DNA of 64,000 bases, from the NCBI GenBank assembly GCA_021234155.1, contig JAJEKV010000022.1, forward strand, positions 5,043,852-5,107,851. The letters run 5' to 3'. Positions 32,492-45,260 of this stretch are shown in pieces (position 1 is the stretch's first letter; each line of letters starts with the position of its first letter). The notes beneath the pieces were generated by a model that was not told where the DNA came from, ran no database searches, and saw only the letters and a program-made list of their open reading frames with translations. A program made the translations under genes and the position numbers. This DNA comes from Isoetes taiwanensis (Eukaryota; Streptophyta; Lycopodiopsida; Isoetales; Isoetaceae).

Positions 32492-34225
32492 AATGTTAGA
32501 TGCTCCCTCTGGTGCACAATATTTAGGTGAGAGAGTGCATCCATTTTTGGATATGCATGTAGATGCTAATTTCATCATTCCCAGATATAATTGGGAACAT
32601 GATGGTCTGCCTTCAGGATGAACAGTTTGCAGGTCGACAGCATGCTTTTTAATGTTAAACATTCAAGTGGGTTATCACGGTTCTATATGATGACAGCAAT
32701 CTTGAGTAGCTTGCTGAATTTCATGTATGGGAGCGAGAAAAAAAGCAGGAGAGAAATCAATCATTTGGTAGGTAAAAGAGGGGATGGCAGCTATATGTTT
32801 CTGTTCAAAATATGGCTATCAGCTTATGCATTCACAGTTATGTTTGCTGTTCCTTGTTACTCTCCTATCATGAGTCAATAAATATAATCTAGGTAAATGG
32901 TGGTCAAAAGCAACAGCGCAAGGTGTTTATCATGAAATGATGGCTAGTTGCAGTTCAATACGATAAATGGTATGAGAAAGAATTTGTATCGATGTGTAGT
33001 CAAATACTGAAGACAGTTGATGCTGAACGATATTCCAAACATTTGCTTACCACTTGGATGCTCTATTCCAAACATTTGCTTACCACTTGGATGCTCTGCC
33101 CAATATTGTGTCCAATGATGCTAGTGGAAGGTTATGTGCCTTCTTGAAGATTTTGATGAAGATTCTCATAACCCACCCCCATTGGCTTGATAATATTAGG
33201 ATCATCAATTATATATTGTCAGGCAATTGGGTTGATAGGTTGTCTCTAAGTGCAGAACCTGAGGCAGTTGATATTTTGAGAAGAAGGCTTTCTCGTGCAA
33301 TGGCAGAAATGGGAATTGGGCAGTGGTAGAACTCGCCACCCAACCATAGAATCAGAGGAGCTCTGGTGGAGAAGCTAGCACGAGAGCAGGCCACAAATCG
33401 TACACAATAGGTGATCCCCTTGGGCGCGTTCTTCAGGTACTTAAATGTTCAGCTAGCTCCCTTTTACCTTTTCTCTCTGACCTTAATCCCACTGCCTTTT
33501 GGCCAAAATATAGCGTACAAAGTCCAGCGTATGACTCTCTAACATACGTCCTGAGCCGTCAGACTACTTCCTGATGCCACGTCCCATCAGACAGACTGCT
33601 TCCTGATGCCACGTCCTCCTTGAGGTTCTGCCTATTCAAGGTACAGAGTACAGTGCGAGCCTTAGCATGCTTAATACCTCTTGAGGCGCTAGGCTCCTCC
33701 CGAGGTTGAGCATCTCAAAGACCAACTCACTTGGCCCTCGACCCACAGGCTCGACACCTTTCTACACAGACAGCTCACAATCATAACAATTTCATAACAA
33801 TACGGTGAAGTTCTTCACTAGAATACGCAACTAATTCTCTCAAACAAGAAATTCTCCTTTGGTGAAGTTCTGCTCTAGAATACGCAACCCTTAATTCTCT
33901 CAAAAAAGGAATTCTTCTTCCTCATGCAACCAACTAAATATTCTATATGTTAGAATATTTAGTCTCTACTACTATAGCTTTGACCAACCTTCCTAATGCA
34001 ATCTACCAACCAGTGCTTGAATTTGATGGTCTGCCCTTTTAGCATGATAGGAGGTTCGTAAAATCTAGCCTTTCAAATGCCATAAAAAATTTAAGACGAC
34101 GGAAACCATTTTTTTCCTCAAAAACTTAGAACAAAGCAAAATTTCATTATAAGTTCATGATTGACATAATTAAGTTTAACGTTATAGATACTAGAGCAAA
34201 AATAGTAGTTTGAAGTATCAATCAC
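32492..34225. other. PPR 3' region and gene-free DNA
   Basis: The first few hundred bases probably hold the 3' UTR; AATAAA-like strings occur near 32878. A 33-bp tandem duplication (33031-33096) and a roughly 55-bp degenerate duplication (about 33803-33912, GGTGAAGTTCT…AGAATACGCAAC) are present. No gene was recognised. Confidence 0.5.
33031..33096. repeat. 33-bp exact tandem duplication
   Basis: TATTCCAAACATTTGCTTAC and the following 13 bases are repeated exactly at 33031 and 33064. Confidence 0.92.
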
Positions 34226-34229
34226 ATCA

Positions 34230-34805
34230 ACTTATTCAAGTGGCATTGCTCTCCTCTGCTTCAATTGCTTCAATTCATACCAGTCCTTGTAGCACGCTTG
34301 CAAATCTATTTTTCAAATGGTTCATTCCACAATGACACACACATTGTGGCATCTTAAGTGTTTCTAAGTTCATGCTAGATCTTGTAGCACTCTTAACAGC
34401 ATGTTGGCAGAAGAGACCTCTCTCACAAGAAGCCATGCTTCCAAGAATGACCATACAACACTGCTATAACTTAATCAATGCTAGGAAACTGTCTCACTAA
34501 CTGTCACACATTCCACTTTCATTTCTACAAATAGTCCAATCCACCACCATCCCTTTGTTCTTGGCAGCCCTGAAAAGTGTCTCAATGAAGTCTTCCCTCT
34601 CACTCAAACATCTAGTCACATCTACTTTTGAAGCAAACTTGGCAAGCAAATTCTCCAACCATTCCTTAGTCTCATCATCCCTTACAACATCACCGACAAC
34701 ATATGCAAATGGATTGAAGAATTTCATGGCATTAAATATTTCACTCACATCTTCACAATTTCGAGTAGGTGCATCCAAAATAGCCTTAATGAAACCTTTT
34801 TAGTG
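34230..34805 (-). pseudogene. hAT-type transposase C-terminal remnant
   Basis: On the minus strand a 93-codon segment (34778-34497) reads EIFNAMKFFNPFAYVVGD … EWLENLLAKF. After a frameshift comes a string of the form SMASCERGLFCQHAVKSATR, then SSMNLETLK. This corresponds to the C-terminal dimerisation region of hAT-like transposases (S-x-CERGFS … IK … R-x-SL-x-x-ETL). The N-terminal half is absent. The match is by motif memory only. Confidence 0.55.
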
Positions 34806-34809
34806 CTAG

Positions 34810-37150
34810 GATAACATGAATTAAACACACCTAGCTAACAATATCGTAATGGACATCCATAAGTGTTGGGCTGCAAAGGTTGGGAGTCTACATTGTTGCA
34901 TATAACTTGACAGGCGCAAAGGAAGGCGACAGAGAGGCGAGGTTTTAAGAATCTGGTGTTTTCATTGGTTGTAGAGGCATAATTTGAAGTTGGAGCAAAG
35001 GAAGGCGAGAGAGTGATTGAACTTGGAGGTTAAAGGGGAAACTAGATTGTGTGTTTCTCTTTGTATTAACGTAGGTTAGCTATGATGAACGCAACATATG
35101 GTATGAATTTTGATGCATGCACAATTCTAAGTCATATGGGGTATTTTGTGAATTTGGCTACTTTTAATAGGCCTTTAATGGCAAGCTTCAAAATATTTTT
35201 TAAATCACCTAGCTAATAGCCTTCAAAACGACATTACTCTTTCACATTGTATGATTCAACTGCCTCAAACGGCATTGTTATTCTTCTTTTGTGCAAGCCT
35301 AACATAACACAACTAAGACCACAGATGGAACCAAGCTTTTTTTCATTTCCTGGCGCATTTGAAGTGCATCTTTTCTTTGGTTGTGTTATGGTCTGGGGTG
35401 CCTGCACACAAATGCAAAGGAAGCAACAAAGACATAGTTTTCTGATTTGTCCAACCCCAAACTATGGTTGTCCACAGTTAATTGACTACGTATTGTTTTG
35501 CTAATATATAAGCTGCAATATTTGATGGACACGAGTCAAATACATGTGTTGATCACACAGAAGTTAAAACTCAGATTCAATTATGGAGATAGCGTGCCTA
35601 CGTCCATTTCCGCAGCTCCACTGTCCATAATATCAAGTTTATCACCTCTGTTTGTCTAAGCATGTAAGATCCTCTGCAATATAGACATAAACCTGAGATT
35701 ATTTGAGCAGGCATGAACTATTTTGAATGCACACAATTTGCATTAGGGAGGATCATCACAAACTTTACATCATAGCATATTGAAGCAATTCACTACAGCA
35801 AGAGGCTCTGCTCACATCTACAGTGCAGAGTTTCTAAATCATTGAGTTCTTACGAAGCTTTAAGACAAATAGATGCTAAAAGCATGCTCAAAAGGGATGC
35901 TGATCTACAACATAGAAGGAAGTTCTTCAGAATACAAAGGTTTTACAAATTTAAGCATCCATGTGATAACTGAGCATACATGAGTGGATCTATACATATT
36001 TGATAAGTTCAAACGATTTGCATCTGGCTGGCCAGTGGTATTACGTGCATTGCGTCTGCACCAAAGAATACAATTTTAAAAGGCATTGCATCTGTTTCCC
36101 CTTCACAGCACTGTAACATGCTAATGATTCACTCCTCTAATGATCATGCAAATAATACTTTATACATTAACAGAGATTCCATGCACAAAAAAACTAAAGA
36201 GAGGAGAATTTAAGTTTACATGCATTAGGTGCTTACCATCATTATCCCGCTTAAAACATGCTAATGATGCCAATCCCAACAAACCACTGGGCAAGAAGCC
36301 ACAACAAGCAAAACGACCTGTCTTAACACATGCTTCAAGATAAATGCTAGGACGACCTGGCTGCTACTGCCACATCGATAGGAAAAACATACGGAAGGAA
36401 ACTTAGGCTTATATGCACCAAGTGGTTACCATCCATCTCCAGATTTCTTCACAAGCCCAATCGTTCTGAGCCTGCCTGGCCAGTAGTACTGCATGCATTG
36501 CGTCTGCAACAAAGTATGCCGGTTGATTCCCTAGAACAACCTAAATACAACTAGCACTTTCAACTAGAAGAATGCTCCTAGGTATTGAAGACTTGCGGTA
36601 TTAAGGGTCTTCGTGGGCATTAATAAACTCCTCCTTCCTATCTTTTTATTTCTTTTTAAACTGAGATGCTACAGAAGATTTGCTAGCATACTCACGTGAT
36701 GGGAAAACTAATTTGTATGGCTAACAAGCACAATGAATGTGCCCATTCAAACACATGCTTATATTTTTTGCACTGGCTGCAGTTGGAGGTTTCAAAGAGC
36801 CACAATTTTGCAGCTTATTTGTATGCAACAAAGTTTAAAATGGAACTTGATGGTTTTTATGTGTCCACATAAAGCACTATCAGGATCTATTCTGGATTTA
36901 TCCCAGCCATTAGCTTTCGATGGTTCTTCAACTACTTCTGGCATCAATAAGATACCCAAAATAAAATTCCTGATTTGAAAAAGTGGACTTGGTCCTTATA
37001 TGGACTTACACTCAGAACCATATTCACACAGATTAGTTAATAAGATCCATGTTAAAGTGAGTCTATTGCACCCTGTAGAGAGCATACAGTATGTGAAGAG
37101 AAACTTTGATTTACAGTAGCATTTAATATTTGCAGAGAAATGAGTTGCAC
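34810..37150. other. no supported gene; local degenerate duplication
   Basis: AT-rich. Two blocks about 450 bp apart (near 36015-36065 and 36465-36515; near 36205-36245 and 36395-36435) share GGCCAGT-GTA-T…GCATTGCGTCTGCA and CATGCA…GGT…TTACCATC. This indicates an old duplication. No coding signal is evident. Confidence 0.45.
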
Positions 37151-37154
37151 TTGC

Positions 37155-37271
37155 CTGTCTTTTATCTAGACCAAAAAAACTGCGCTGGTTGAAAAACTCA
37201 TAAATAGAGTCACGTAGACAGTCATCAGCCATTATGACCCATGGGACTTTTGGCTCGCTTCCTGGAAATGC
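37155..37271 (-). other. candidate exon, nucleotidyltransferase-like (tentative)
   Basis: A 39-codon segment in phase 0 at both ends lies between a pyrimidine-rich acceptor (TCTTCTTTTGTAG) and a CAG/GCAAGT donor (rare GC type). It reads PKVPWVIMADD … EFFNQRSFFGLDKRQ. This resembles the segment of UDP-sugar/UDP-GlcNAc pyrophosphorylases containing (V/I)P(W/F)-x-IM-(T/A)-S/D and YFGL-x-x-x-Q. No confident neighbouring exons were found on either side, so it may be an exon of a larger gene, a fragment, or coincidence. Confidence 0.3.
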
Positions 37272-37279
37272 CTACAAAA

Positions 37280-38500
37280 GAAGAGACAGTTACAAACTCT
37301 ATGGACTCTGTCATTAATAAGGAGAGTTTGAGAGTAATCATATCTGCACAAGAGGGATGACTCGCAGGGAAAAGATCAGCAGTCACTGCAATAAGCTCCA
37401 GGCCATCTCTCCACTATTGCTGACAATCACTAAGATTTTTCATATTTTCAATGTGCTCATTCTGATCCACGTACAACTTTTTGATGCTTTAACAGTCTGC
37501 AACTGCAAATGAAGGGAGCGGCATGGTATCACTCAAAAGATTATGGCTATGGCAGGACTGGGCCAGATTTGAGTGATATGCCTGACAACAAATAAACAAT
37601 AAGGATCTACCTGAGATTGGATAAGCCAACTTTTACTCCCTTAATAAGCCGATTTTTGCCCCCCTGTCAAAATGTAGATGGCACAGAGAAAGCTCAGAAA
37701 CGCTCGGAGATGGGCACAGAGAAAGCTTAGAAATCAAGCGAAAAAACTTCCTTGAAACTGGAAATATTCTATAAAATTGAAAGAGAAGGTAGAAAGAAGA
37801 GTTGATGGTTCTACCTGCTACCGCTGAAGGCCATGCCAAACGAAATCAAGGCGGTCCTGAACCTGTTGTAGATGAACTTGAACCCAAGCCGGACTGCAAA
37901 ACAGATTGGCCATGGCCCTTGTACATCTGAAAGCCAGGACACGACAACTCTGGGCAGGAACAAACATAGAGACCTCCACCAAGCATGACCATGGCAGAGG
38001 AAACATTGCAAGCCGATTAAGCAGTCGGCCATGTCCCTGCAAAACAGAGAGACTAAAACTCTTTATTAAAACGACCCTCCTTTGCTCGAAATAAACCGAT
38101 CCCTCCCAACCACAGTTCACGCCCTGGCCATATCAAGGCATAAAACAGCAGGCATGCCAAACCCACAAGTCTACAAACAAGAAATCGTCTGAATCTACAA
38201 ATTCCACGGCCACACTCCTGCTCCACTAGCAATCCCGCCAAAATACCACAGACAAGGCACCCGAACTCAGCATAAACAGATCAAAGGCGGTCAGCACTTG
38301 AAGAAAGCAATCGATGCAACACATCAAAGGCGGTTAGGCTTGTAAACTCGAGATATGGCCGGAGCCAGAGGCATCCCAACCCAGTTCGCCACGCCGCTCT
38401 GCCTTGCCTCAGCATAAACCAATGACCAAGACAAGACTTCAACGGCCACGATTCAAGCCAGATACCCTCTGTAAGAATATATATAATGTAAGAATATATA
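37280..38500. other. no supported gene
   Basis: Two overlapping frames of 60-100 codons on the minus strand (37818-38241) lack recognised motifs. A short minus frame near 37330-37420 reads GLELIAVTADLFPASHP but has no clear donor. These could be 5' exons of the gene suggested at 37155. Confidence 0.35.
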
Positions 38501-38530
38501 TAAGGTAGATATCTTCTCTCTCTTCATCAT

Positions 38531-38640
38531 ATAAAATTATGTATGTGTTTTTTTGGTGATGTGGCAAGAGAAGATGACGTGTATTATAAAATTATGTATG
38601 TGTTTTTTTGGTGATGTGGCAAGAGAAGATGACGTGTATG
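38531..38640. repeat. 55-bp exact tandem duplication
   Basis: Copies 38531-38585 and 38586-38640, each with ATAAAATTATGTATGTG … GATGTGGCAAGAGAAGATGA. Essentially identical. Confidence 0.92.
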
Positions 38641-38817
38641 AGGGAATTAATTCCACATCGGATTGAGATGGAGGGCCAGGATTTCTTTAGGCAAGATAGG
38701 GTTTGGGTCATTCCGGCAAGATGTAGGGCTTAGCTCCGGCTTCTTGTGGGAACAGATGCGTGGGAGAGGAAGCGGGAAGGCAAGGTCTGGAATTCAAGAC
38801 TCCAATTGCAGTTTGGC

Positions 38818-39225
38818 GTCCGAGGAGCCATCATACTGGAGGTTATTTCTTCCAGCTTGCATGGGATGGATGTAAGAAACATGACCATCGCCGCCCTTCT
38901 TCTCCTTTTTCGCTTGCTTTCATTTATGCTAATGCTAGCCGTGGCAAAGGTGGGGGATTTGTAAAGCCAATCAAAGTCTTCTCGTGATTGTAAACAATTT
39001 CTTAATCCGTGATTTCTTGGGCCGGCGCCCGAGGAGCCATCGCCTCGAGGTTATTTCTTCAAATTGCATGGGATGGATGTAAGAAATGCCCATCGTGCAT
39101 CCCTTCTTCTCCTTTTTCGCCTTGCTTTCATTTATGCTAATGCTAGCCGTGGCGCAGGGATTTGTAAAGCCAATCAAAGTCTTCTCGTGATTGTAAACAA
39201 TTTCTTAACTCAGATTTCTTGGGCG
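38818..39225. repeat. about 205-bp diverged tandem duplication
   Basis: Copy 1 spans about 38818-39023 and copy 2 about 39028-39225. Both hold CGAGGAGCCATC, GCATGGGATGGATGTAAGAAA, CTTCTTCTCCTTTTTCGC and AAGCCAATCAAAGTCTTCTC. Copy 1 encodes a short hydrophobic stretch (TIAALLLLFRLLSFMLMLAVA) that looks like a signal peptide, but the frame is lost in copy 2 and nothing follows it. A further 24-bp repeat (AGCCAAGCTCATGAATAA) follows at 39248 and 39298. Confidence 0.8.
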
Positions 39226-39892
39226 AATCAAGCTTTTTTTCCCTTCGGAGCCAAGCTCATGAATAAGTTCTTTTGATGCCTTGCTTTCCCCGCTTCAAGC
39301 CAAGCTCATGAATAACTTCGCTTTCCATGATTGTAGGCAAAGAACGCAGCTTAAAATCTTATACAAGTGGATCAGAAGCCCTCAGAGTGTGGCTCCTGCT
39401 TTGGACACCAATAAACCTCCATTCTCTCTTTTCTCGATAGATGCATCTCTTACAACAAGTTGACTACAAGATCATCTTTCTCTTGAAAAGTTGCAAAGAA
39501 GAGACTGTGAGATTCGCGAGCCCCTTTTAAATTAAAAGAGAGGCTTAGAAAAGAGAGGCTCTGTAAATCGCCCAATCTTGTGAGCGTATGTATCCATGGG
39601 ACAAATGGGCCTTCAATGAGTCCCTCTTATTCTGAACTCCTGGTTCCTGAGTGTACTGATCCGGAATTTGCAGAGCGGTCGCATGATAATTGTCGATATT
39701 TTCTCTATTTCTCCGTAATCAAGGTAGGCAAATTTTCTGCCTGGGTGTGATTTGAAGCTTTTATTCCTCTGTACATGTTCATTTCCCCATTGATATCGGC
39801 CCAATTCCCTGAATTTCTAAAACTAGATATTGTTGTTCAAAATTCAAAGCCTCGCCCATACCACCACTTCAAAAAACCCCTCGAACTATAGC

Positions 39893-39923
39893 GGCGGCGT
39901 TGCCGCCGCAAAATCATCTTGTA
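39893..39923 (+). repeat. GC-hairpin / CTTGT terminus-like motif, copy 2
   Basis: GCGGCGGC-GTT-GCCGCCGC forms a perfect 8-bp hairpin. It is followed by an 8-nt spacer (AAAATCAT) and CTTGT. Arrangement and spacer length match the motif at 265-289 and 52995-53019 (both minus). A possible left end on this strand is the TCTTCTCTCTCTTC string near 38510, which would give an element of about 1.4 kb containing both duplications above. That pairing is speculative. Confidence 0.4.
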
Positions 39924-40639
39924 ATGTATATAGATATGTAGCAAAAAAAAAAAAGAAAAATGACAGGCATTTCTATATTCCTAGTCTAAAAAATGACGTG
40001 GGGGTCGGATTCTAGCCTTGGATGCAACCATCTTTTTTGATGCACCCATCCCTTGCTTGCCATATTTACAGACCACAACATCTCAAGTTAGGGTGAGGGC
40101 TGAACTGAAAAAAATACATGATATTCTTATGTTGTACCTGTTATTCTCAAAAATTAGCTTCTGATAAACACCACATAATACACTACTATACGATTCACCG
40201 AACTTAAGAAATTGACACGTTTTAGCCAGATGGAAATGGCTACTATTTGCACTTGGGGTTGAGCATGGTACGAAGTATTGTACACACTAAGTGTTGCGCA
40301 GATTGAATAGGTCCCTAATTCTTGATTTCTCATGCGTTATAGCTTTTATAGATACACTCACACAAGTATTGTGCACATATATATGAGTGCAGGATAATTG
40401 TACACTTAGGCCTTACAATACATGTCTCAAAGTTAATGATAAGAAAATACCAGGAGAAGTGACATACCATAACAATAAAATTGGGCTTGTGGAAAGTCTA
40501 TATGTGAATTTGCCTGCTATGGCAATGGCAGATTATGGGAGAGGTGCATGTCTCATATAAAATAAGAAAAGCCAATTGTACCTTATATGGTCTTTGCAAA
40601 AATCTATAGGAGGTAAAAAGTCTGTTGCAAACAGGTTTA

Positions 40640-41230
40640 AAGGTTTTTTTTTTGGAAGGACGACAAACTCTTATTTAATATTCCAAAAGAACTATACACA
40701 TAATTGCAGAGACAGGAATAAAATCTCAGCAGAAAAGATAATCCACTGAATGCAGCCACCTGTCTATGCATAAGATAAGATACCCAAATATTCCTCAAAA
40801 ATCAAACGTTTTTTCTCAGGAGCAAGCTGAGAACATAGATATGCCTTCACCAATCTGTCTTGCGCCTCGTGAAGAACTTCACTAATTGATAAGCCTTTAA
40901 AGATACACAACTGCCTTCTTTTTCAAATAGATCACACCAACCTTCCTAAAGTTAAGTGGAAAGCCTGTTGTTGCAAGCTGTTCCAAGTGGAAGGATAAAT
41001 GGCGAGAAGCACCTGCTGGTTAATCAAGGACACATGGAAGAGAGATAGTAACCATGATTAAACTGGCTGAACATGGTCACATAGAAAGAAGCAGTGTTCG
41101 AGACTCTCAACTTGCCGCTTACACAGTGGGCAGAGTTCTGAAATGCGGGGATAAAACTTATGAACCAACACATTAACCCGCAGACATCTGTGAAGGTGTT
41201 GCCACCATAAGGCAAAAAACTTTGGGATGA
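40640..41230 (-). pseudogene. LINE 3' part with reverse-transcriptase zinc-binding domain
   Basis: On the minus strand about 41220-41050 encodes a decayed zf-RVT domain: KVF … WWQHLHRCLRVNVL…, then FYPRISELCPLCKRQVESLEHCFFLC, with C-x2-C and H-x4-C. This domain sits at the C-terminus of plant L1-type LINE ORF2. Downstream on the same strand is stop-filled sequence to a tail seen as T10 at 40644-40653. It probably belongs to the same LINE as the reverse-transcriptase part at 47510-48740, separated by the inserted hAT element. Confidence 0.7.
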
Positions 41231-41486
41231 AGCAATTTATTTTAGACCCGTGACTGCGGTAGTAATCAGATTTACGTATTTACGTGCACGTTTTTACGCT
41301 TTAACGCATTTCACGTAATACGCATCAAGATGAAATTTGACGCACCTAAATTTTTTTTCAAGACGTTAAAAGTTAAGAGGTAATCGCATCCTATACCAGA
41401 CTTACAAAGACGCATCGCGACGCTTTTTTATGTAAAGTACTTCGAACTTGTAGATTTATGTGTTAATATATACAATTTTACAGTTT

Positions 41487-41576
41487 GGAGCTTCAATACA
41501 TATTTTATAACAGAATACATATAAGTCAATTGGGAGCTTCAATACATATTTTATAACAGGATACATATAAGTCTCC
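41487..41576. repeat. 46-bp tandem duplication
   Basis: GGAGCTTCAATACATATTTT and the next 26 bases are repeated with starts at 41487 and 41533. It lies within the hAT-like element. Confidence 0.85.
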
Positions 41577-42419
41577 ATGTAGTTGTTTGCGTTTATTGAT
41601 CTTGTATATAGTACTAGTACCGCCCAAGATTTCATTCATTACCATACCATCACAAAACCTGAACACATTATCTAATACAGCAGCACCTACTACACGCATC
41701 ATGTTAAAGTTTAGTGTCATAGAGATTTAGACATATTTTCAAAATAAAATGCACGCACGAGTTGAATTGCAATAGTATTGATCTCGGCATTAAACGACAA
41801 AGAAAGATTGATTGCCAACACTCGAATAACACTCCTACTTGTGCTCCCTTTGATGAAGCCGTTAACCATGTCGAATCTCCCATGTCAAGCTGCTAACAGA
41901 TCAGTTGTCCTCTACAAAAATAAAGCATGTCACAAACTGTCAATTATAAAAATAATCAAGGAAAACACAGGTTCAACAAAGTGAAAACATTGGTTTGCAG
42001 ATCTTTACACATAGTTTCAGATTGATTTCGGATATTTGCACATAGTCCGCACATCTCTACACATAGTTTCGTATTGGATTTGTTATTTACACATTCTTTC
42101 TTGATATACTTCTTTATATTACTTAGTTAGAAAGCAAGAAAATAGACAAATAAACATGCATACCTGCCATTTCTTCCTTCTTTATATGCTTCTTTACATT
42201 CCTTCTAGTTAATGCTTGAAATATCTTCCGCTTCACCTAAAAATAAATTACGCTTGTTATATCGAAATTTCAAAGACCTTTCAAATTGAAATAAATCTTC
42301 ATCATTTTCATTTTCGAAATTTCAGCAAACATAATTTAATAATTTCAGATATCAAAAGAAAATTCGTTTTCTTACCGAAAGAGTATCTCCGTTGCTCTCA
42401 AATTTAACTTTCTTCGGAT

Positions 42420-45260
42420 GTTGAACTTTCAACTTCATCCATCTCCACATCTTGCTCGTTGGGTCGACTCGTCTTCACAATCCTCCTCCCATTCCTCCTC
42501 TTCCTCCTCGATCGTTAGCTACAGCAGCCCTTCCTCGCCCCCCACGCCCCTTCTTCTTCGCCTTTGTGATCGCGTGCGGCCTTGCTACGAGAGGTGCTAG
42601 TAGTCACGCTTCTACTTTGGCTTCTAGTCATCCGCTTGTCGCTGTGTTTTCCTCAAAACCTTTTTAACTAATTCTCTTTCTTGTTCACCAAGACATCAAT
42701 AGGGGCAAATAAATATAATTTGATGGATCGGTTTTGTCAACTCGAGGGATTGACCTGCATATATTGAACAATGATCTTCAACAATAAAATCGATAAATAA
42801 AATGATATGGATCGCTTTCAAAACTAAAAGCACAAATAACCAATGCTCATGCATTCAAATGGCTTACCCGCTTTGTCGATTTTGCCCTTGCTTCAAATTT
42901 GCTCATGAGCCTTAAGTTTTCCCCGATAAAAATTAAGCGCCCAATTCGCGCTGTGTTTCACCGATTCCTTTTTTGTGTGTGCAAGAGCGCGCGCACCCAA
43001 TTCCTCTCGCATGCACCAGAAGAGCAATCCTAAGAAAATCAAAATCAGCACTAAAACTACAAGCACCAATTAGAAAACCAAAAGGAAGAAACCAAATGTA
43101 CTTGCCCGTGATAGCACCTCGAGAGCCATTTTTGTAGCTCGTGTTTTGGCCTCCAAATGTTCCCACCATGACACCGGCTTCGCTTTGATAGCTCTCGCTT
43201 TGTGCCAAAGGCTTACATGAACATGGACGCAGGCATTATTACGAAAGCATCAAACTGTTCCAAAGAACTTGGCACTCTCGCCCACGCTTATAAACAACAC
43301 CGATATAGTTTATCATACCTTCCATCAACGTAGGAGGAACAATAGAACTTCCTCGCCTCCATAACGGGTGTAATAGATGTGCAATGATATGAATTGGTTT
43401 TTAAACCACTTCCATCGCTTTCAAGAGGACCAAAGACTTCATCATACCTTTACACATCAAAGCAATACAAATCATTTAAATCCATGCATATTTAGCACTT
43501 ACTTACAAAACAAAAATTACTACTATTCAACATTCCAAGATACTTTGTCAGCTGTTTGAATTACATGTTATAATTAGATGTGTCGTTATTATTCTTGATT
43601 TCAATAATATTACAATGTATGCAGGCATTTAAAAATCAAAGAATACAAAAAAAATATTATTTTGCTACTCATATATTCGAGGAATACTTTGATGTCGCTC
43701 AAATCCAAAGAAAACTAATGTGGCATCACCATTATTCTCGAAAAAATTACAACGTATAAGGCATTTAAAAAGAAAACACCATTATTCTTGATTCAAGGCG
43801 CTTAAAAGATAACACCATTATTCTTGATTTCAAAGAATATTATAACGCATAAGGCATTTAAAAGAAAAATTAGCAATACTTACTTTTCTTTTGTTCTCTA
43901 TATCGAAGTCTCGGCCCACTTTTTAGAACATCTTCACATCTTTGCATGAATTCGAACAATAGTCCCATCGTGCAGCCCTCTATATCGGTCAAACGCAACA
44001 CACGATAAAGTGGCTCCATCACTTTAACTACACACTCAAACGTAGCCCTAGTTGTCGGATCTAGAATGTAGTTCTCAAGACCGCTTTTTGCCTCGGCTAG
44101 CCTTGCTATCATTCCAATTACGCCAAAAATCAAACTACTCGCTTGGTCGTAATGCGGCCACAATGTAATCAAACGCCAATAACAATAAAAATAACACCAA
44201 ATCTGGTTTTACTAGGTCTCAATATTGTAAGATCGGGATCGAGTGTCTAAAAATGCTTTTGGCATTTTTCCTCTTTTTGAAAAATAGAGTGATTGTGTTG
44301 GCTTTAGTTCGAGCGACCTTCACCCAATCCAAATTTCCAATGTCTTCTAATAGAAGATCAAGGCAATGAGACGCACATGGTGTTCTTACAATAGTTGGAA
44401 ACTCTTGCTCAATTAAGTTTCCCATCGCCACACAAGTTGAAGCATTATCCGGTCACAATTTGGACTACATTCTCTTTGCCTACCTCCATGATGGCCTCTT
44501 TCATTTTTTTTCCGCTAACCATGCCCCATCAACTCTAAGTCCAATGCTACTGCAATCAACAGTTTTCAAGAACATTGTTCCATATGCACTAGAAACAAGA
44601 ATGTTGATCAGCCCTCTCGCCATTGACATCTACCCATCCATCCGGACATTATCGTGCAAACCGTATTTTTTGGCCACGCTTGCTTTCACATGGTCACACT
44701 TTTGTCGTCACATCTCGCCAATGTTTTCTTCAGCCTTTGTAGTCCGCATGGCAAGATAGGATACACCACTACAAGTCTCTCCAACTTGAGAGAAAGCTTC
44801 TATCATCTTTGTCCAACAAGGAAGCTTCAAGAAATTAAAGGATAAGTTTGCCTCTACAAAGCATCTCACCTCCATCTCCATTGCATGCTCTATCTTTTTA
44901 TGGTCAAGACACTTCTCCCTTTCAACTTTGTTTGACTTCTTTTAGGCATTGGTGGACGATCGTGAGGAATAAACAGAGATGATGGATCCGTAAAGGGGAT
45001 GTTTCACCGGTACCATTTCATGACAAATTTGTGATGTCTATGTCGATCCGAAGAAGACAACACACTAGAGCTTGATTCACCAAAATACGCCCTAGCTTCT
45101 TGATTAGTTCAGGCGTTGTCGCCCGGACATGGGCTTGCACCCTTGTTTGCAATGTGACCCACATGTGCTATCATTCGTGTCTTTGTCCCTTTTCCATCTT
45201 TCCCACGTAACCTACAATTCCATTTTCGCGATGTCATCAAGTAATCTTAACGATGTTGGT
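42420..45260 (-). pseudogene. hAT transposase, decayed (BED - DUF659 - dimerisation)
   Basis: Fragments on the minus strand lie in the domain order of plant hAT-like transposases. A BED-type zinc finger remnant (KWNCRLRGKDGKGTKTRMIAH) is near 45240-45150. A DUF659/RNase-H-like region follows near 44640-44200, with SSAYGTMFLKTVD, GKENVVQIVT, DNASTCVAMGNL and TPCASHCLDLLLEDIG. Next is VVKVMEPLYRVLRL near 44050, a dimerisation-like PVSWWEH…G and …VLSRAST near 43180-43090, and an acidic tail (EEEEEWEEDCEDES) near 42490. At least one single-base insertion separates VQIVT from DNAS near 44450. Loss of frame between every block indicates an inactive copy. Several neighbouring plus-strand frames here are shadows. 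Confidence 0.75.
43585..43870. repeat. degenerate repeats inside the hAT element
   Basis: Three or four imperfect copies of ATTATTCTTGATT(TC)A… AACG(C/T)ATAAGGCATTTAAAA, 35-70 bp apart. They may lie in an intron of the transposase gene. Confidence 0.6.
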
